From positions 1 to 64,000 of the forward strand of contig DASQMC010000022.1 of NCBI GenBank assembly GCA_035645695.1: 64,000 nucleotides of DNA. The letters are read 5' to 3'. The notes beneath the pieces were generated by a model. That model was given only the letters and a program-made list of their open reading frames with translations, did no database searches and was not told the origin of the DNA. Positions within the stretch are counted from its first letter, which is position 1; the number at the start of each line of letters is the position of its first letter. The position numbers and the translations under genes are program-made. Below, in pieces: positions 49,946 through 58,806 of this stretch. Origin of the DNA: JAIVJZ01 sp035645695 (GTDB lineage: Bacteria; Acidobacteriota; Blastocatellia; Pyrinomonadales; Pyrinomonadaceae).

Positions 49946-50943
49946 GCCTCCTGACGCGCGAAAAATTGTGGGGCGAGTTGAAGGCGAAGCGCATCGCGCC
50001 GCTCTACCTCTTGTTCGGCGCGGAAGACTATCTGCGCGACGCGGCGGCGCGCAGCATCGCGGATGAAGTCTTGCGCGGCGCGGGCTTGCGCGAGTTCAAC
50101 GAAGCGAATTTCAGCCTCTCGAACGTGGATGTCCAGCAGGCGATAGCCGCCGCCGAACAACTGCCTATGATGTCGGAGCGTCGCGTCGTTCGCATCACGG
50201 ATTTCGGCAAACTGCGCGAAGCGGACGAGGGCGCGCTTCTGCGCTATCTCGCGCGCCCCGCCGTGAGTTCCGTCGTCATCTTCGTCGCGGACGAACTCGA
50301 CAAGCGGCGCAAATTGTCGAAGACGCTGTTGGAGACTTGCGTGAGCGTCGATTTCGCGCCGCTCACGGACAACGAACTCGTCGCCTGGGCGCGCGACCAA
50401 CTGAAGAAGCTCAACGCCCGCGCGGACGAGCGCACGCTCCGGCAGATCGTCGCGCTGGTGGGAACGAGCATCCGCCGCCTCGTGAACGAGTTGGATAAGC
50501 TGGCGTGCGCGGCGCTGCCGGACGGCCACGTCACGATGGATTTGGTGGACGCGCTCGTCGGCCGTTCACGCGAGTTGTCGAATTTCGAGTTGACGGATCG
50601 CCTCATCGCGAAAGACCGCAAGGGCGCGCTCAGAACCCTGCGCCGCCTGCTCGACGACGAGGCGGAGCCTGTGATGCTTCTCGGGCTGATCGCGAGCAAC
50701 TACCACCGCCTCGCGCTCGCCAAAGAGTTGATGACGGCGGGCAGGCCGAAGGAAGAGGTCTTCCGGCTCGTGCCCATGCCGTTCAACAAGCGCGAAGACT
50801 TTCTCGCCACCGCCCGCCGCACAGACTCGGCCGATCTCGCGCGCCGCATCTCGCGCATCGCCTCGGCCGACCTCGCCATCAAAACCTCCCTCGGCACGCC
50901 GCGCCTCCAACTCGAACTGCTCATCTGCGAACTGTCCGCCTAG
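49942..50943 (+). CDS. holA: DNA polymerase III delta subunit
   Basis: This 333-residue clamp-loader subunit has the HolA pattern: PLYLLFGAEDYLRDAAAR, MMSERRVVRI, VIFVADELDKRRKL, a lid/collar region with GTSIRRLVNELDKLA and a C-terminal helical domain (LLGLIASNYHRL). It opens the beta clamp. It overlaps lptE by four bases, so it is translationally coupled to it. Confidence 0.93.
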   Translation: MSLLTREKLWGELKAKRIAPLYLLFGAEDYLRDAAARSIADEVLRGAGLREFNEANFSLSNVDVQQAIAAAEQLPMMSERRVVRITDFGKLREADEGALLRYLARPAVSSVVIFVADELDKRRKLSKTLLETCVSVDFAPLTDNELVAWARDQLKKLNARADERTLRQIVALVGTSIRRLVNELDKLACAALPDGHVTMDLVDALVGRSRELSNFELTDRLIAKDRKGALRTLRRLLDDEAEPVMLLGLIASNYHRLALAKELMTAGRPKEEVFRLVPMPFNKREDFLATARRTDSADLARRISRIASADLAIKTSLGTPRLQLELLICELSA

Positions 50944-50982
50944 CGCGCCTCAGCCCGTCGCACGTCGCGCCCGTCCTCACCC

Positions 50983-51426
50983 TCAGAAATCCAACGGCTT
51001 CAAATCCGGTTCAACCCAGGATGCTTTCGCCTCCGGCGTCTGAACGAGCGCGCGGCTGTAATACTCGAAGGCGAGTTTTGAACTGCCGTAAGTCTTGAGC
51101 AATTCGTTGGCGCGTTCGGCGAGGGGGCGGGCAGCCCCGGTCTGGGCGAGAAAGCGGCGGACGAGTTTAAGCCAGAAGATCGTCAGGGTGTCGTTGTAGT
51201 GCGCCTGCGCGTTGTTGTGTGTGGTGTAGCGACGCAGCCCCGCGCGCATACGCTCGGTTGCCGCCGCCGGGGGCAAACGCGAGAGATACCAGAGAGCGAC
51301 CGCCATGTGCGCGCCGTGGTCAAACTTTTCGGGCGGCACGGCGCACGACTCGAAACCCTCGACCAATTCTTCGATCTCACGGTCGCAAAGGTAACGGTTC
51401 CGCTCCTCACCTTCTTCGACATTCAT
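50983..51426 (-). CDS. Conserved small helical protein of unknown function
   Basis: The protein has 147 residues from ATG 51424-51426 (a longer frame to 51459 adds 11 Arg-rich residues). It has a helical pattern with FDHGAHMAVALWYLSRLP, LRRYTTHN and AHYNDTLTIFWLKLV. This HxxH...YH/Y-(N/E)-(D/E)T-(L/I)T layout recurs in an unnamed bacterial family (recalled); conserved His and Tyr could bind a ligand or metal. It sits alone between holA (convergent) and rpsT (same strand, beyond a terminator). Confidence 0.68.
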   Translation of the reverse strand: MNVEEGEERNRYLCDREIEELVEGFESCAVPPEKFDHGAHMAVALWYLSRLPPAAATERMRAGLRRYTTHNNAQAHYNDTLTIFWLKLVRRFLAQTGAARPLAERANELLKTYGSSKLAFEYYSRALVQTPEAKASWVEPDLKPLDF

Positions 51427-51466
51427 CTCCAACCTCCGTCTCATTCCCCTGCCGCCCAAAACAAAA

Positions 51467-51505
51467 GCAGCGGGGCGGGTCGAACGAATCGACCCGCCCC
51501 GCTGC
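51467..51505 (-). terminator. Rho-independent terminator of rpsT
   Basis: Perfect 17-base arms GCAGCGGGGCGGGTCGA (51467-51483) and complement (51489-51505) around ACGAA. On the minus strand they are followed by TTTTGTTTTGG. It lies 26 bases after the rpsT stop. Confidence 0.88.
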
Positions 51506-51530
51506 CTGACAAATGTGTGTAACTTTCCTT

Positions 51531-51800
51531 TTACTTCGCGCCCGCTGCGTTGACGCGCGCCGTCAGACGCGACTTGTGGCGCGCGGCGGCGTTCCGGTGC
51601 AGGATGCCCTTCTGCACGGATTTATCGATGGTGGAAATCGCATGCGACAGCGTGGTCTGGAGCGTACCGGCGTCATCGCCCGTGATGGCGGCGCGCAGTT
51701 TCTTGATCTCAGTGCGCAGGCGCGTACGGTTGCTGCGGTTGATTCCCTTGCGACGCTCGTTCTGGCGCATGCGCTTTTCGGCTGATTTATGATTAGGCAT
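51531..51800 (-). CDS. rpsT: 30S ribosomal protein S20
   Basis: This 89-residue basic protein begins MPNHKSAEKRMRQNERR, the standard S20 N-terminus, with the usual SNRTRLRTEIKKLRAAI, AISTIDKSVQKGILHRN and AARHKSRL. It binds 16S rRNA in the small subunit body. ATG 51798-51800 with GGAG upstream on the minus strand. It has its own consensus promoter and terminator. Confidence 0.97.
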   Translation of the reverse strand: MPNHKSAEKRMRQNERRKGINRSNRTRLRTEIKKLRAAITGDDAGTLQTTLSHAISTIDKSVQKGILHRNAAARHKSRLTARVNAAGAK

Positions 51801-51892
51801 CTTCTGAAACTCCGTCGGTAATCTAAACAACTAATGTTCTATTCCGCTCGCGCAGTCACAGGCAACGATTTGACCGTGAGCGCAAAGGGCAA

Positions 51893-51921
51893 AGTATAGG
51901 TATCGCGGTGAGTTGTGTCAA
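51893..51921 (-). promoter_or_regulatory. Consensus sigma-70 promoter of rpsT
   Basis: On the minus strand TTGACA (51916-51921), a 17-base spacer and TATACT (51893-51898) form one of the best promoters in the window. The leader to rpsT is about 85 bases. Confidence 0.85.
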
Positions 51922-51988
51922 GGCGCGGTCGCGTGGGGCGCGGGCGGTCAGGTCGTCGTTCTTCGGGGTCGGCGGTCGCCCATCTTCG

Positions 51989-52017
51989 TTGACACATTTT
52001 GGGGCATGTAGTAGCGT
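51989..52017 (+). promoter_or_regulatory. Probable promoter of the phoH operon
   Basis: TTGACA (51989-51994), a 17-base spacer and TAGCGT (52012-52017; keeps TA and final T of the -10) face the phoH gene. It is divergent from the rpsT promoter. Confidence 0.5.
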
Positions 52018-52115
52018 TTTCCCTGCAACATGCAGAACCAAGATCGCTCACCCGCACAACCCCGCCCTACCCCCTGTGGCACGAATCGCCCGCGTGAAGG
52101 AGATAGCAAGCTCAC

Positions 52116-53069
52116 TTGAAGAAGATTGAATTACCGCCGCGAGGAATCGAAACGCTTTTTGGCGTCCACGACCAGAACATCAAATATCTGGAATCACTGC
52201 TTGACGTGCGCGTTGACGCGCGCGGACAAGACCTGACGATTGATGGCGACCCGAAAGACGTTGCCACCGTCGAACGCATTCTCGAAGACTTCACCGCGCT
52301 CTTTTCCGAAGGCAAGACCTTCACCGACAAAGAACTGCGCGAAGCTTTCGCCCAGATAGCCGAAGACCGCGCCTACTCCCTGCGCGACTACTTCACCAAG
52401 GCGCGCTTCAACCCGGCCGGCAAGAAACAGGTCGCGCCCAAATCGGCCAACCAGCGTCATTACATCGAAGCCATCCAGAACAAAGATGTCGTCTTCGGCG
52501 TCGGCGTGGCCGGGACGGGCAAAACCTATCTGGCCGTGGCGATGGCCGTGCAGGCTCTCATGCAGAAGCAGGTGAGCCGCATCGTGCTGGCGCGCCCGGC
52601 GGTCGAAGCGGGCGAGAAACTGGGCTTCCTGCCCGGCGACTTGCAGGACAAAGTCGACCCCTACCTGCGACCCCTCTACGACGCCCTCTTCGACCTGATC
52701 GACGCCGAACGCGTAACGAAACTGCTGGAGAAGCGCGTCATCGAAGTCGCGCCGCTGGCCTTCATGCGCGGGCGCACCCTCGCCGACGCCTTCATCATTC
52801 TCGATGAAGCGCAGAACACGACGGGCGAACAGATGAAGATGTTCCTCACGCGCATCGGCTTCGGCTCGAAAGCCGTCATCACCGGCGACGTGACGCAAAT
52901 AGACTTACCCACCGGACGCCGCAGCGGCCTCGTCGAAGCCGAACGCGTCCTCTCCGGCGTCGAAGGCATCGAGTTCGTCTACTTCACCGACCGCGATGTC
53001 GTCCGCCACCGCCTCGTCCAGATGATCATCCGCGCCTACGAAAACCACGCGAGCAAGAGCGGTTTGTAA
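52116..53069 (+). CDS. phoH: PhoH-like ATPase (PhoL/YbeZ)
   Basis: This 317-residue protein has an N-terminal KH-like segment and a P-loop domain with VFGVGVAGTGKTYLAVAMA, RIVLARPAVEAGEKLGFLPGD and Walker B AFIILDEAQNTT. YbeZ/PhoH partners YbeY in ribosome quality control and rRNA processing, and their genes normally adjoin. Here a 2.1 kb NACHT gene separates them. The start is TTG 52116 (AAGGAG 14 bases upstream), which is somewhat uncertain. Confidence 0.94.
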   Translation: MKKIELPPRGIETLFGVHDQNIKYLESLLDVRVDARGQDLTIDGDPKDVATVERILEDFTALFSEGKTFTDKELREAFAQIAEDRAYSLRDYFTKARFNPAGKKQVAPKSANQRHYIEAIQNKDVVFGVGVAGTGKTYLAVAMAVQALMQKQVSRIVLARPAVEAGEKLGFLPGDLQDKVDPYLRPLYDALFDLIDAERVTKLLEKRVIEVAPLAFMRGRTLADAFIILDEAQNTTGEQMKMFLTRIGFGSKAVITGDVTQIDLPTGRRSGLVEAERVLSGVEGIEFVYFTDRDVVRHRLVQMIIRAYENHASKSGL

Positions 53070-53070
53070 T

Positions 53071-55164
53071 ATGCCAATCGAAATGACTCTCCCATTCGCC
53101 GGTGCATGGCTTTGGAGCAATTACGGCAAGACTCTTGCCGGTAAAGCCTTTAACGCGGGCAAGGAAAAATGGGACGAGTCGAAGTGGAACGAGGCGGCGG
53201 AAAAGTATCGTAAGAAAATCATCAAGCTGTACGACTCGATGCAGATCATGGGCATGGCTAAACCCGTGCCGCTCGACGACATCTTCACCGAAGCCTACAT
53301 GTTGGATAAGCCCACGGCCTTCGGGCGGTTCGACATCGAACGCTTAAAGCAGAAGTTCGCCGCAGACCCGGACGCACCGCCGGCGGAAACAGAACGAATC
53401 AACGGCCTGAGACTCGTCGGGGAAACGAAGCGGAACCTCTTTATTCTAGGCAAGCCTGGCGCGGGCAAAACCACCTTCCTCAAGTACATCGCCATCAAAG
53501 CCGCCGAGAAGTTGATTTCCGGTCAAGACGCCAAAAAGAAGGAGATTGATAAAGTCCCGATCTTCGTCTCGCTCAAACAGTGGGCTGATTCCGGCGCGGA
53601 GTTGATGGATTTCATAACGGAGCGATTCGACATTTGCGGCTTTCCCGCCGCGCGGCCGTTTGTCGAGGAATTGTTGAAATCAGGCAGCGCGATTGTGTTG
53701 TTCGACGGCCTTGACGAAGTCAATCAGGAAGCCGGGCAGAGAGACAAGCAGACGCGCCAGATGAACAATTTCATCGAGAAGTACGACCGGACGCAATGCC
53801 TGATCACCTGTCGCGTCGCCGCCAGCGATTACTCCTTCGAGCCTTTCGATTACGTCGAGATCGCCGACTTCACGGAGGCGCAGATCGAAACGTTTGTCCG
53901 CAACTGGTTTCGTAAGGAAGGGCAAAGGGACGAAGAAACCGCCGCTAAATTTCTGGCCGAGTTTGCGAGGGAAGACAACAAAGGCTTGCGTGATCTGGCG
54001 CGCACGCCGCTGCTGTTGACGCTGTTGTGTCTCGCTTTCAACGAGACGATGTCCATTCCGTCGCGGCGTGTGGAAATTTACGAGGAAGCGTTGGACGCGC
54101 TGTTGAAGAGATGGGACTCAACAAGGAGGATTAAGCGCGACGAGATTTATCGCAAGCTGTCGCTAGGCCATAAAGAGAACATGCTGGCACGCATCGCGGC
54201 GGAGACGTTTGAACGAAACGAATATTTCATTCCGCAGCCGGAACTGGAAAGACTCATTACAGATTACGTCAAGAATGTGCCGCCGCATGACACGAACGAA
54301 GCGACTGATGGGGAAGTGATTCTCAGAGCGATTGCGGCGCAACACGGTATTTTCGTCGAGCGCGCCCGCGCGGTGTATTCCTTCTCGCACCTGACTTTTC
54401 AGGAATACTTTACGGCGAAGTACATCGTCGCCAACGCGGCGAAGGGCACGTTGACGAATCTCATTAAAGAGCGTTGCGCGGACGCGCGTTGGCGCGAAGT
54501 GTTCCTATTGACGACCAGCCTGTTGCCGGATGCCAGCCAATTTATGAAGACTTTCCGGCACGGCGTTGATGACTTGCTTGCAAGTGATGAAAAGCTGCAA
54601 GCAGTATTGACATGGGCGGATAAAAAATCAACTTTCACCCAAGCCGACCCTTGGTTAGGGCGACCGTTCTACCTATTCGTAGACCTTTATAACCGAGACC
54701 CAACGTCCGAATTTTTCTTCGCTGTGATTCGCACACGCGCCCTCGACAAAAACCACACACGCAACCCTGAGCGCGCCCTCGATCTTGCGCTCGGATTCGC
54801 CCGCGCCCGCGCTTACGCCCCCAGCAATGACATCCCCACCGCCATTGCCTGCGCCCGTGATCTGGAATTGAACGAGTTTGCAGCAGAGCTTGCTGCGCTG
54901 TCATTTCCGGTCAACCAATCTCCTGCCGCAGAGTGGCGTATGTTCGCCGATACCTTGCGGGATTTGATGATCAAGCACAGGGACATCGGGCATAATTGGA
55001 ATTTAACAAAAGCTCAGAAAGAAAGATTGATTAATTACCTAAATGCCACTCGCTTGCTAAAAGATTGTTTGGAGTTAGCCACTATGCTGCCGGATGAAAA
55101 GATGGCGATGCTAAGCAGTTTATATTTGCCTCTGGCTCAGGAGGGCGAAGGGCAGGATGCTTGA
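53071..55164 (+). CDS. NACHT-domain STAND NTPase (bNACHT-like)
   Basis: In this 697-residue protein, a short N-terminal region (about 1-110) has YDSMQIMGMAKPVPLDDIFTEA, the usual lead-in of bacterial NACHT proteins, with no separate effector domain. The NACHT module has Walker A ILGKPGAGKTT (about 126-135), Walker B IVLFDGLDEV (208-217), TCRVAASDY, LARTPLLLTLLCLAF and FSHLTFQEYFTAKY. Residues about 620-690 (HNWNLTKAQKERLINYLNA, LLKDCLELAT) resemble the short C-terminal SNaCT-type domain of some anti-phage bNACHT proteins. It starts one base after the phoH stop and overlaps the ybeY leader. The second half is visibly AT-richer than its neighbours, suggesting horizontal gain. Confidence 0.88.
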   Translation: MPIEMTLPFAGAWLWSNYGKTLAGKAFNAGKEKWDESKWNEAAEKYRKKIIKLYDSMQIMGMAKPVPLDDIFTEAYMLDKPTAFGRFDIERLKQKFAADPDAPPAETERINGLRLVGETKRNLFILGKPGAGKTTFLKYIAIKAAEKLISGQDAKKKEIDKVPIFVSLKQWADSGAELMDFITERFDICGFPAARPFVEELLKSGSAIVLFDGLDEVNQEAGQRDKQTRQMNNFIEKYDRTQCLITCRVAASDYSFEPFDYVEIADFTEAQIETFVRNWFRKEGQRDEETAAKFLAEFAREDNKGLRDLARTPLLLTLLCLAFNETMSIPSRRVEIYEEALDALLKRWDSTRRIKRDEIYRKLSLGHKENMLARIAAETFERNEYFIPQPELERLITDYVKNVPPHDTNEATDGEVILRAIAAQHGIFVERARAVYSFSHLTFQEYFTAKYIVANAAKGTLTNLIKERCADARWREVFLLTTSLLPDASQFMKTFRHGVDDLLASDEKLQAVLTWADKKSTFTQADPWLGRPFYLFVDLYNRDPTSEFFFAVIRTRALDKNHTRNPERALDLALGFARARAYAPSNDIPTAIACARDLELNEFAAELAALSFPVNQSPAAEWRMFADTLRDLMIKHRDIGHNWNLTKAQKERLINYLNATRLLKDCLELATMLPDEKMAMLSSLYLPLAQEGEGQDA

Positions 55165-55172
55165 GGCGAGTG

Positions 55173-55598
55173 ATGGTTGAGGTTGTGAACCGCCAGCGCA
55201 AGTTGCCGGTGGATGGTGAGCGTTGGGAGGCGTTTGCGGGGAAGGTTTTGAGGGTTGTGCCTGCGGATGGGGCGGGCGTGACGGTTGCGTTCGTGTCGGA
55301 TCGAGCGATGCGGGAACTTAACCGGCGCTGGCGGGGAAAGCGCGGGACGACGGATGTGTTGTCGTTTCCGGCGGGACAGGATGAGTTTGAGCGTGCGGCG
55401 GGCGCGACGCTGGGCGACGTGGTGATTTCGGTGGAGCGCGCGGGGGCGCAGGCTGCGGAGCACGGGTTGAGTTTTGAGAGGGAAGTGGAGCAGTTGATTT
55501 TGCATGGGATGCTGCACCTGTGCGGCTATGACCATGAACAGGACGACGGGGAAATGAACGCGCTGGAACTGCGCCTGCGTCGCCGGTTGGGAATATAA
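55173..55598 (+). CDS. ybeY: Endoribonuclease YbeY
   Basis: This 141-residue protein from ATG 55173 (GAGG at 55163-55166; a TTG at 55161 is also in frame) has the zinc site HGMLHLCGYDHEQDD (HxxxHxxGYDH) and the conserved FVSDRAMRELNRRWRGK and TDVLSFP. It is a metalloenzyme in 16S rRNA 3'-end maturation and ribosome quality control, normally coupled with PhoH. It begins inside or right at the end of the NACHT gene. Confidence 0.95.
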   Translation: MVEVVNRQRKLPVDGERWEAFAGKVLRVVPADGAGVTVAFVSDRAMRELNRRWRGKRGTTDVLSFPAGQDEFERAAGATLGDVVISVERAGAQAAEHGLSFEREVEQLILHGMLHLCGYDHEQDDGEMNALELRLRRRLGI

Positions 55599-55601
55599 TT
55601 G

Positions 55602-55680
55602 GTGAATCGTGAATAGTGAATCGTGCATAGATAAAGACGGGTTTTTCTATTTATGATTCACGATTCACGATTCACGATAA
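55602..55680. repeat. GATTCAC-family palindromic microrepeat
   Basis: GTGAATCGTGAATAGTGAAT and related units (55602-55635) are answered by GATTCAC x3 (55655-55675), giving a long imperfect hairpin between ybeY and the CorC-like gene. Confidence 0.88.
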
Positions 55681-55684
55681 AGCT

Positions 55685-57007
55685 ATGGAAATTGAGATAG
55701 TAATCACGTGCCTGCTGCTCGTCGCGCTGACGTTCGTGGCGTTGATCGATATGGCGTTCGGCGAACTGAGCGACGTGGGGCTGCGTCGCCTCATCGGCGA
55801 GACGGAGGACGGCAGGCCGACCGCCACCACTACGTTCCTCACGGAGATTCTGGAAAACCGCTCGCGCTTTCGTTTCACGCTGACGGTCGCCATCCTGATT
55901 CTGGTCGTCTCGACCTCCGTCCTCGTCGCCTCCATCGTGTCGCAATTGATCGACAACTCGCCGGGGCCGGGCGGGTCTTCGCGCGCCGCTTTCCTCGCGA
56001 TTGCCATCATCGCCGCCTTCGGGTTGACGGCCGTGGCGCGACAGTTCATCCCGCGCTTCGCCGCGACGCGCAACCCTGAGGGAACGCTCGTCAGACTGCT
56101 GCCGATACTGCGCCCGTTTTACCGCCCGCTGTCGCTTCTGGCTTTCGCTTCGCACAGGTCTTTTGACCGCGCGCGCCGCAACGAACACCTGACGGAGACG
56201 GGCGTGGCCGAGGAGGAGGACGACAACGGCGACGACTTGCAGGCGTTGATCGACGTGGGCGAAGAGGAGGGCATTCTCGAAGAGGAAGAGGGCGAACTCA
56301 TCCACTCGATCATCGAGTTCGGCGACACGAGCGTCAACGAGGTGATGACGCCGCGCACGGAGATCGTCGCGCTCCCTGTGACGGCGACGGTGCGAGAGGC
56401 GCGCGATTGCGTGGTCGAGTCGAAGTATTCGCGCCTGCCGGTCTATCGTGATCGAGTTGATAACATCGAGGGCATCATCTACGTGCGCGATTTGTTGCAA
56501 TGCTGGGCCGAAGGCAGCGAGGACGGTTCGATTCAGTCGCTCATTCGCCCCACGCTGTTCGTGCCCGTGACGAAGCCCGTCGCCGAGTTGCTCGAAGAGA
56601 TGCAGAAGGAGCACGCGCAACTCGCGATGGTGATTGACGAATACGGCGGCGTCGCCGGGCTGGTGACGGTCGAAGACATACTGGAAGAGATCGTCGGCGA
56701 GATCGAGGACGAGGATACGGCGCGTGAGGAGGTCGTAGAGATCATCGAAGGCGGCGACGGCCAATACGATGTGCTCGGCTCAACCGAAGTGGACAAGGTC
56801 GAACGCCTCTTCGATATTGAGATCGAAGAAGACGACGACGCGACGACCATCGCCGGTCTCATCATCGCCGAACTCGGCTACCTCCCGCGCACGGGCGAGC
56901 GTCTCACCTTTCGCGGCCTCGACGTGGAAGTGCTCGAAGCGGACGAGCGGCGCATCGCCCGCCTCCGGTTGCGCCGCGCGGAACAGGAAGCGGCCGAGGC
57001 GGAATAG
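55685..57007 (+). CDS. CorC/HlyC-type CBS-domain transporter (CNNM family)
   Basis: This 440-residue protein has an N-terminal CNNM membrane domain with about three to four helices (residues 3-25, 62-85, 95-120). An acidic linker rich in Glu/Asp (about 175-210) follows, then two CBS motifs (VMTPRTEIVALPVTATV, YSRLPVYRDRVDNIEGIIYV, HAQLAMVIDEYGGVAGLVT). The C-terminal CorC_HlyC domain (YLPRTGERLTFRGLDVEVLE) ends it. The family is linked to Mg2+/Co2+ export or homeostasis. It commonly follows phoH-ybeY, as here. Confidence 0.93.
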   Translation: MEIEIVITCLLLVALTFVALIDMAFGELSDVGLRRLIGETEDGRPTATTTFLTEILENRSRFRFTLTVAILILVVSTSVLVASIVSQLIDNSPGPGGSSRAAFLAIAIIAAFGLTAVARQFIPRFAATRNPEGTLVRLLPILRPFYRPLSLLAFASHRSFDRARRNEHLTETGVAEEEDDNGDDLQALIDVGEEEGILEEEEGELIHSIIEFGDTSVNEVMTPRTEIVALPVTATVREARDCVVESKYSRLPVYRDRVDNIEGIIYVRDLLQCWAEGSEDGSIQSLIRPTLFVPVTKPVAELLEEMQKEHAQLAMVIDEYGGVAGLVTVEDILEEIVGEIEDEDTAREEVVEIIEGGDGQYDVLGSTEVDKVERLFDIEIEEDDDATTIAGLIIAELGYLPRTGERLTFRGLDVEVLEADERRIARLRLRRAEQEAAEAE

Positions 57008-57008
57008 A

Positions 57009-57069
57009 AAAGGATTGATTCATTGATTCATTGATCCATTGAATCAATGAATCAATGAATCAATCCTTT
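57009..57069. repeat. ATTGATTC-family perfect palindrome
   Basis: Perfect 27-base arms (57009-57035 and 57043-57069), built of ATTGATTC octamers, around a 7-base loop CCATTGA. It starts two bases after the stop of the CorC-like gene. Confidence 0.93.
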
Positions 57070-57102
57070 GTCCCTTCCGTCTTCATCCTTTATATTGTCG
57101 GC

Positions 57103-58239
57103 ATGGCGAAAAAGAAGAGTAAGTTTCTGCGCGGGCGACGCATCGACCCGAAGCCCATCACGGGCGAAGTCGGCCTCGCCGATCTGGTTGACGAGACGTT
57201 TCTGGCTTATAACGCGGCGCGCCTGCGCGAGGCGTGCCAGTTGTTCACGCAGAAGATGCTTGAGCCGGACGTGACGGTCGGCGTCTCGATCACGGGCGCG
57301 CTCACCCCGGCGGGTCTCGGCATCTCCGCGCTCATTCCCCTGATGCGCGCGGGCTTCATCGACTGGGTCATCACGACGGGGGCGAACCTTTACCACGACA
57401 CGCATTTCGGCATCGGCCTCTCGCTGCATCAGGGCAACACGAGCACTTCGGACATCACCCTGCGCGACGAAGAGGTGGTGAGAATCTACGACATCTTCTT
57501 CGATTACTCGGTGCTCTTAGATACTGACGAGTTCTTTCGTCGCATCATCGAGGGCGAAGAGTTTCAGCGGCCGATGTCCACGGCGGAGTTTCATTATCTC
57601 TGCGGCCGTTACGTGCGCGAGCGCGAGCGCAAACTCGGGTTGGAATACAAATCCCTGCTCGCGGCCGCCTACGAGTTCGGCGTGCCTCTCTATACCTCTT
57701 CGCCCGGCGATTCTTCCATCGGCATGAACGTGGCGGCGAAGGCTTTGCAGGGAAACAAACTCGCTTTCGACCCGTCGCTCGACGTGAACGAGACCGCGTC
57801 AATCGTGCTCGCGGCCAAGCGCGGCGCGATCCACGGCAAAGGCGACCGCGGGCGCAAGCACGGGGGCAAAAGCGCGGTCTTCATCCTCGGGGGCGGCTCG
57901 CCCAAAAATTTCATGCTGCAAACCGAGCCGCAGATTCAGGAGGTGCTCGGCATAGACGAGCGCGGCCACGACTTCTTTCTACAGATTACCGACGCGCGCC
58001 CCGACACGGGCGGACTCTCGGGCGCGACGCCCGGCGAAGCCGTCTCGTGGGGCAAGGTCGATCCGGATCGTCTGCCCGACGCCGTTGTATGTTATGTTGA
58101 CTCCACCATCGCGCTGCCGCTCATCACGGCCTACGCGCTGGCACGCCACGAGCCGCGCCCGCTCAAGCGACTGTATGAACGGCGCGGCGAGTTGATGAAT
58201 TTGCTGTTGTCGGAATATGAGAAATCGGAGAGAAGATAA
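57103..58239 (+). CDS. Deoxyhypusine synthase-like protein
   Basis: This 378-residue protein from ATG 57103 has DHS features: SITGALTPAGLG, WVITTGANLYHD, the NAD site SSPGDSSIGMNVAA and FILGGGSPKNFMLQT with the expected active-site lysine (about Lys268). DARPDTGGLSGATPGEAVSWGKV comes near the end. Bacteria lack eIF5A, so bacterial homologs are thought to make homospermidine or related polyamines from spermidine or putrescine by the same NAD chemistry. A longer frame begins inside the upstream palindrome and is rejected. No ribosome-binding site is obvious. No other polyamine genes are nearby. Confidence 0.9.
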   Translation: MAKKKSKFLRGRRIDPKPITGEVGLADLVDETFLAYNAARLREACQLFTQKMLEPDVTVGVSITGALTPAGLGISALIPLMRAGFIDWVITTGANLYHDTHFGIGLSLHQGNTSTSDITLRDEEVVRIYDIFFDYSVLLDTDEFFRRIIEGEEFQRPMSTAEFHYLCGRYVRERERKLGLEYKSLLAAAYEFGVPLYTSSPGDSSIGMNVAAKALQGNKLAFDPSLDVNETASIVLAAKRGAIHGKGDRGRKHGGKSAVFILGGGSPKNFMLQTEPQIQEVLGIDERGHDFFLQITDARPDTGGLSGATPGEAVSWGKVDPDRLPDAVVCYVDSTIALPLITAYALARHEPRPLKRLYERRGELMNLLLSEYEKSERR

Positions 58240-58242
58240 ATA

Positions 58243-58316
58243 GGTTTCAAGTTTCAAGTTTCAGGTTTCAGGTTTGTGCGTTTAACTTGAAACCTGAAAC
58301 CTGAGACTTGAAACCC
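58243..58316. repeat. TTTCAAG-family palindromic microrepeat
   Basis: GGTTTCAAGTTTCAAGTTTC and AGGTTTCAGGTT are opposed by AACTTGAAACCTGAAACCTG and AGACTTGAAACC, forming an imperfect hairpin of about 32-base arms between the DHS-like and YkgJ-like genes. Confidence 0.88.
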
Positions 58317-58329
58317 GTTGAGGGTGAGC

Positions 58330-58806
58330 ATGGGGAAGCAAATTACTGACGAGCAGAAGCGCGTTTTTTTCGATTGTTCCAAGTGTCCGGCCTACTGTTG
58401 CGGGCTGTACGAGCGCATACAGGTGTCGAAGCGCGACCTGAATCGTTTGGCGAAACACTTCGGCACGACGCCGGAGAAGGCCGCGAAGCGTTATACGAAG
58501 ATGTGGGACGGGAAAGAGCGCGTGCTCAAGCGCACGCCCGACCCCATCCTCGGCGAGGCCTGCCAGTTTCTCGACCACGAAACGCGCGGCTGCTCGATCT
58601 ATCACGCGCGCCCGGAAGTTTGCCGCACGTATCCGGATCGCCCGCGCTGCGTCTATTACGACGTGCTGAAATTCGAGCGGCAACAGCAAGACGATGAAAC
58701 CGTCCTGCCCCTCTTTCAAATAACCTTCCGCGAAGTGGAAAAGAAAGTGGTCACGGACGAGCACGGCAGCGAAAAAATTTGGGAATGGAAACAGAAGAAG
58801 AAGTGA
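58330..58806 (+). CDS. YkgJ family cysteine-cluster protein
   Basis: This 158-residue protein from ATG 58330 has GAGGGTG upstream (a TTG at 58318 is also in frame). Cysteines follow the YkgJ/CxxCxxxCC pattern, CSKCPAYCCG, with later GEACQFLD, RGCSIYHARPEVCRTYP and RPRC. The family is thought to bind zinc or an Fe-S cluster; function is unknown. The C-terminal 40 residues are charged. The stop codon lies within the next TGTCAC repeat. Confidence 0.88.
   Translation: MGKQITDEQKRVFFDCSKCPAYCCGLYERIQVSKRDLNRLAKHFGTTPEKAAKRYTKMWDGKERVLKRTPDPILGEACQFLDHETRGCSIYHARPEVCRTYPDRPRCVYYDVLKFERQQQDDETVLPLFQITFREVEKKVVTDEHGSEKIWEWKQKKK

Noticed and set aside
51531..51800. Considered whether rpsT is part of the NACHT/phoH unit
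   Set aside because: It is on the opposite strand with its own consensus promoter and terminator.
57055..57102. Upstream start for the DHS-like gene inside the ATTGATTC palindrome
   Set aside because: The extra residues are repeat-derived; family members begin near the later Met.
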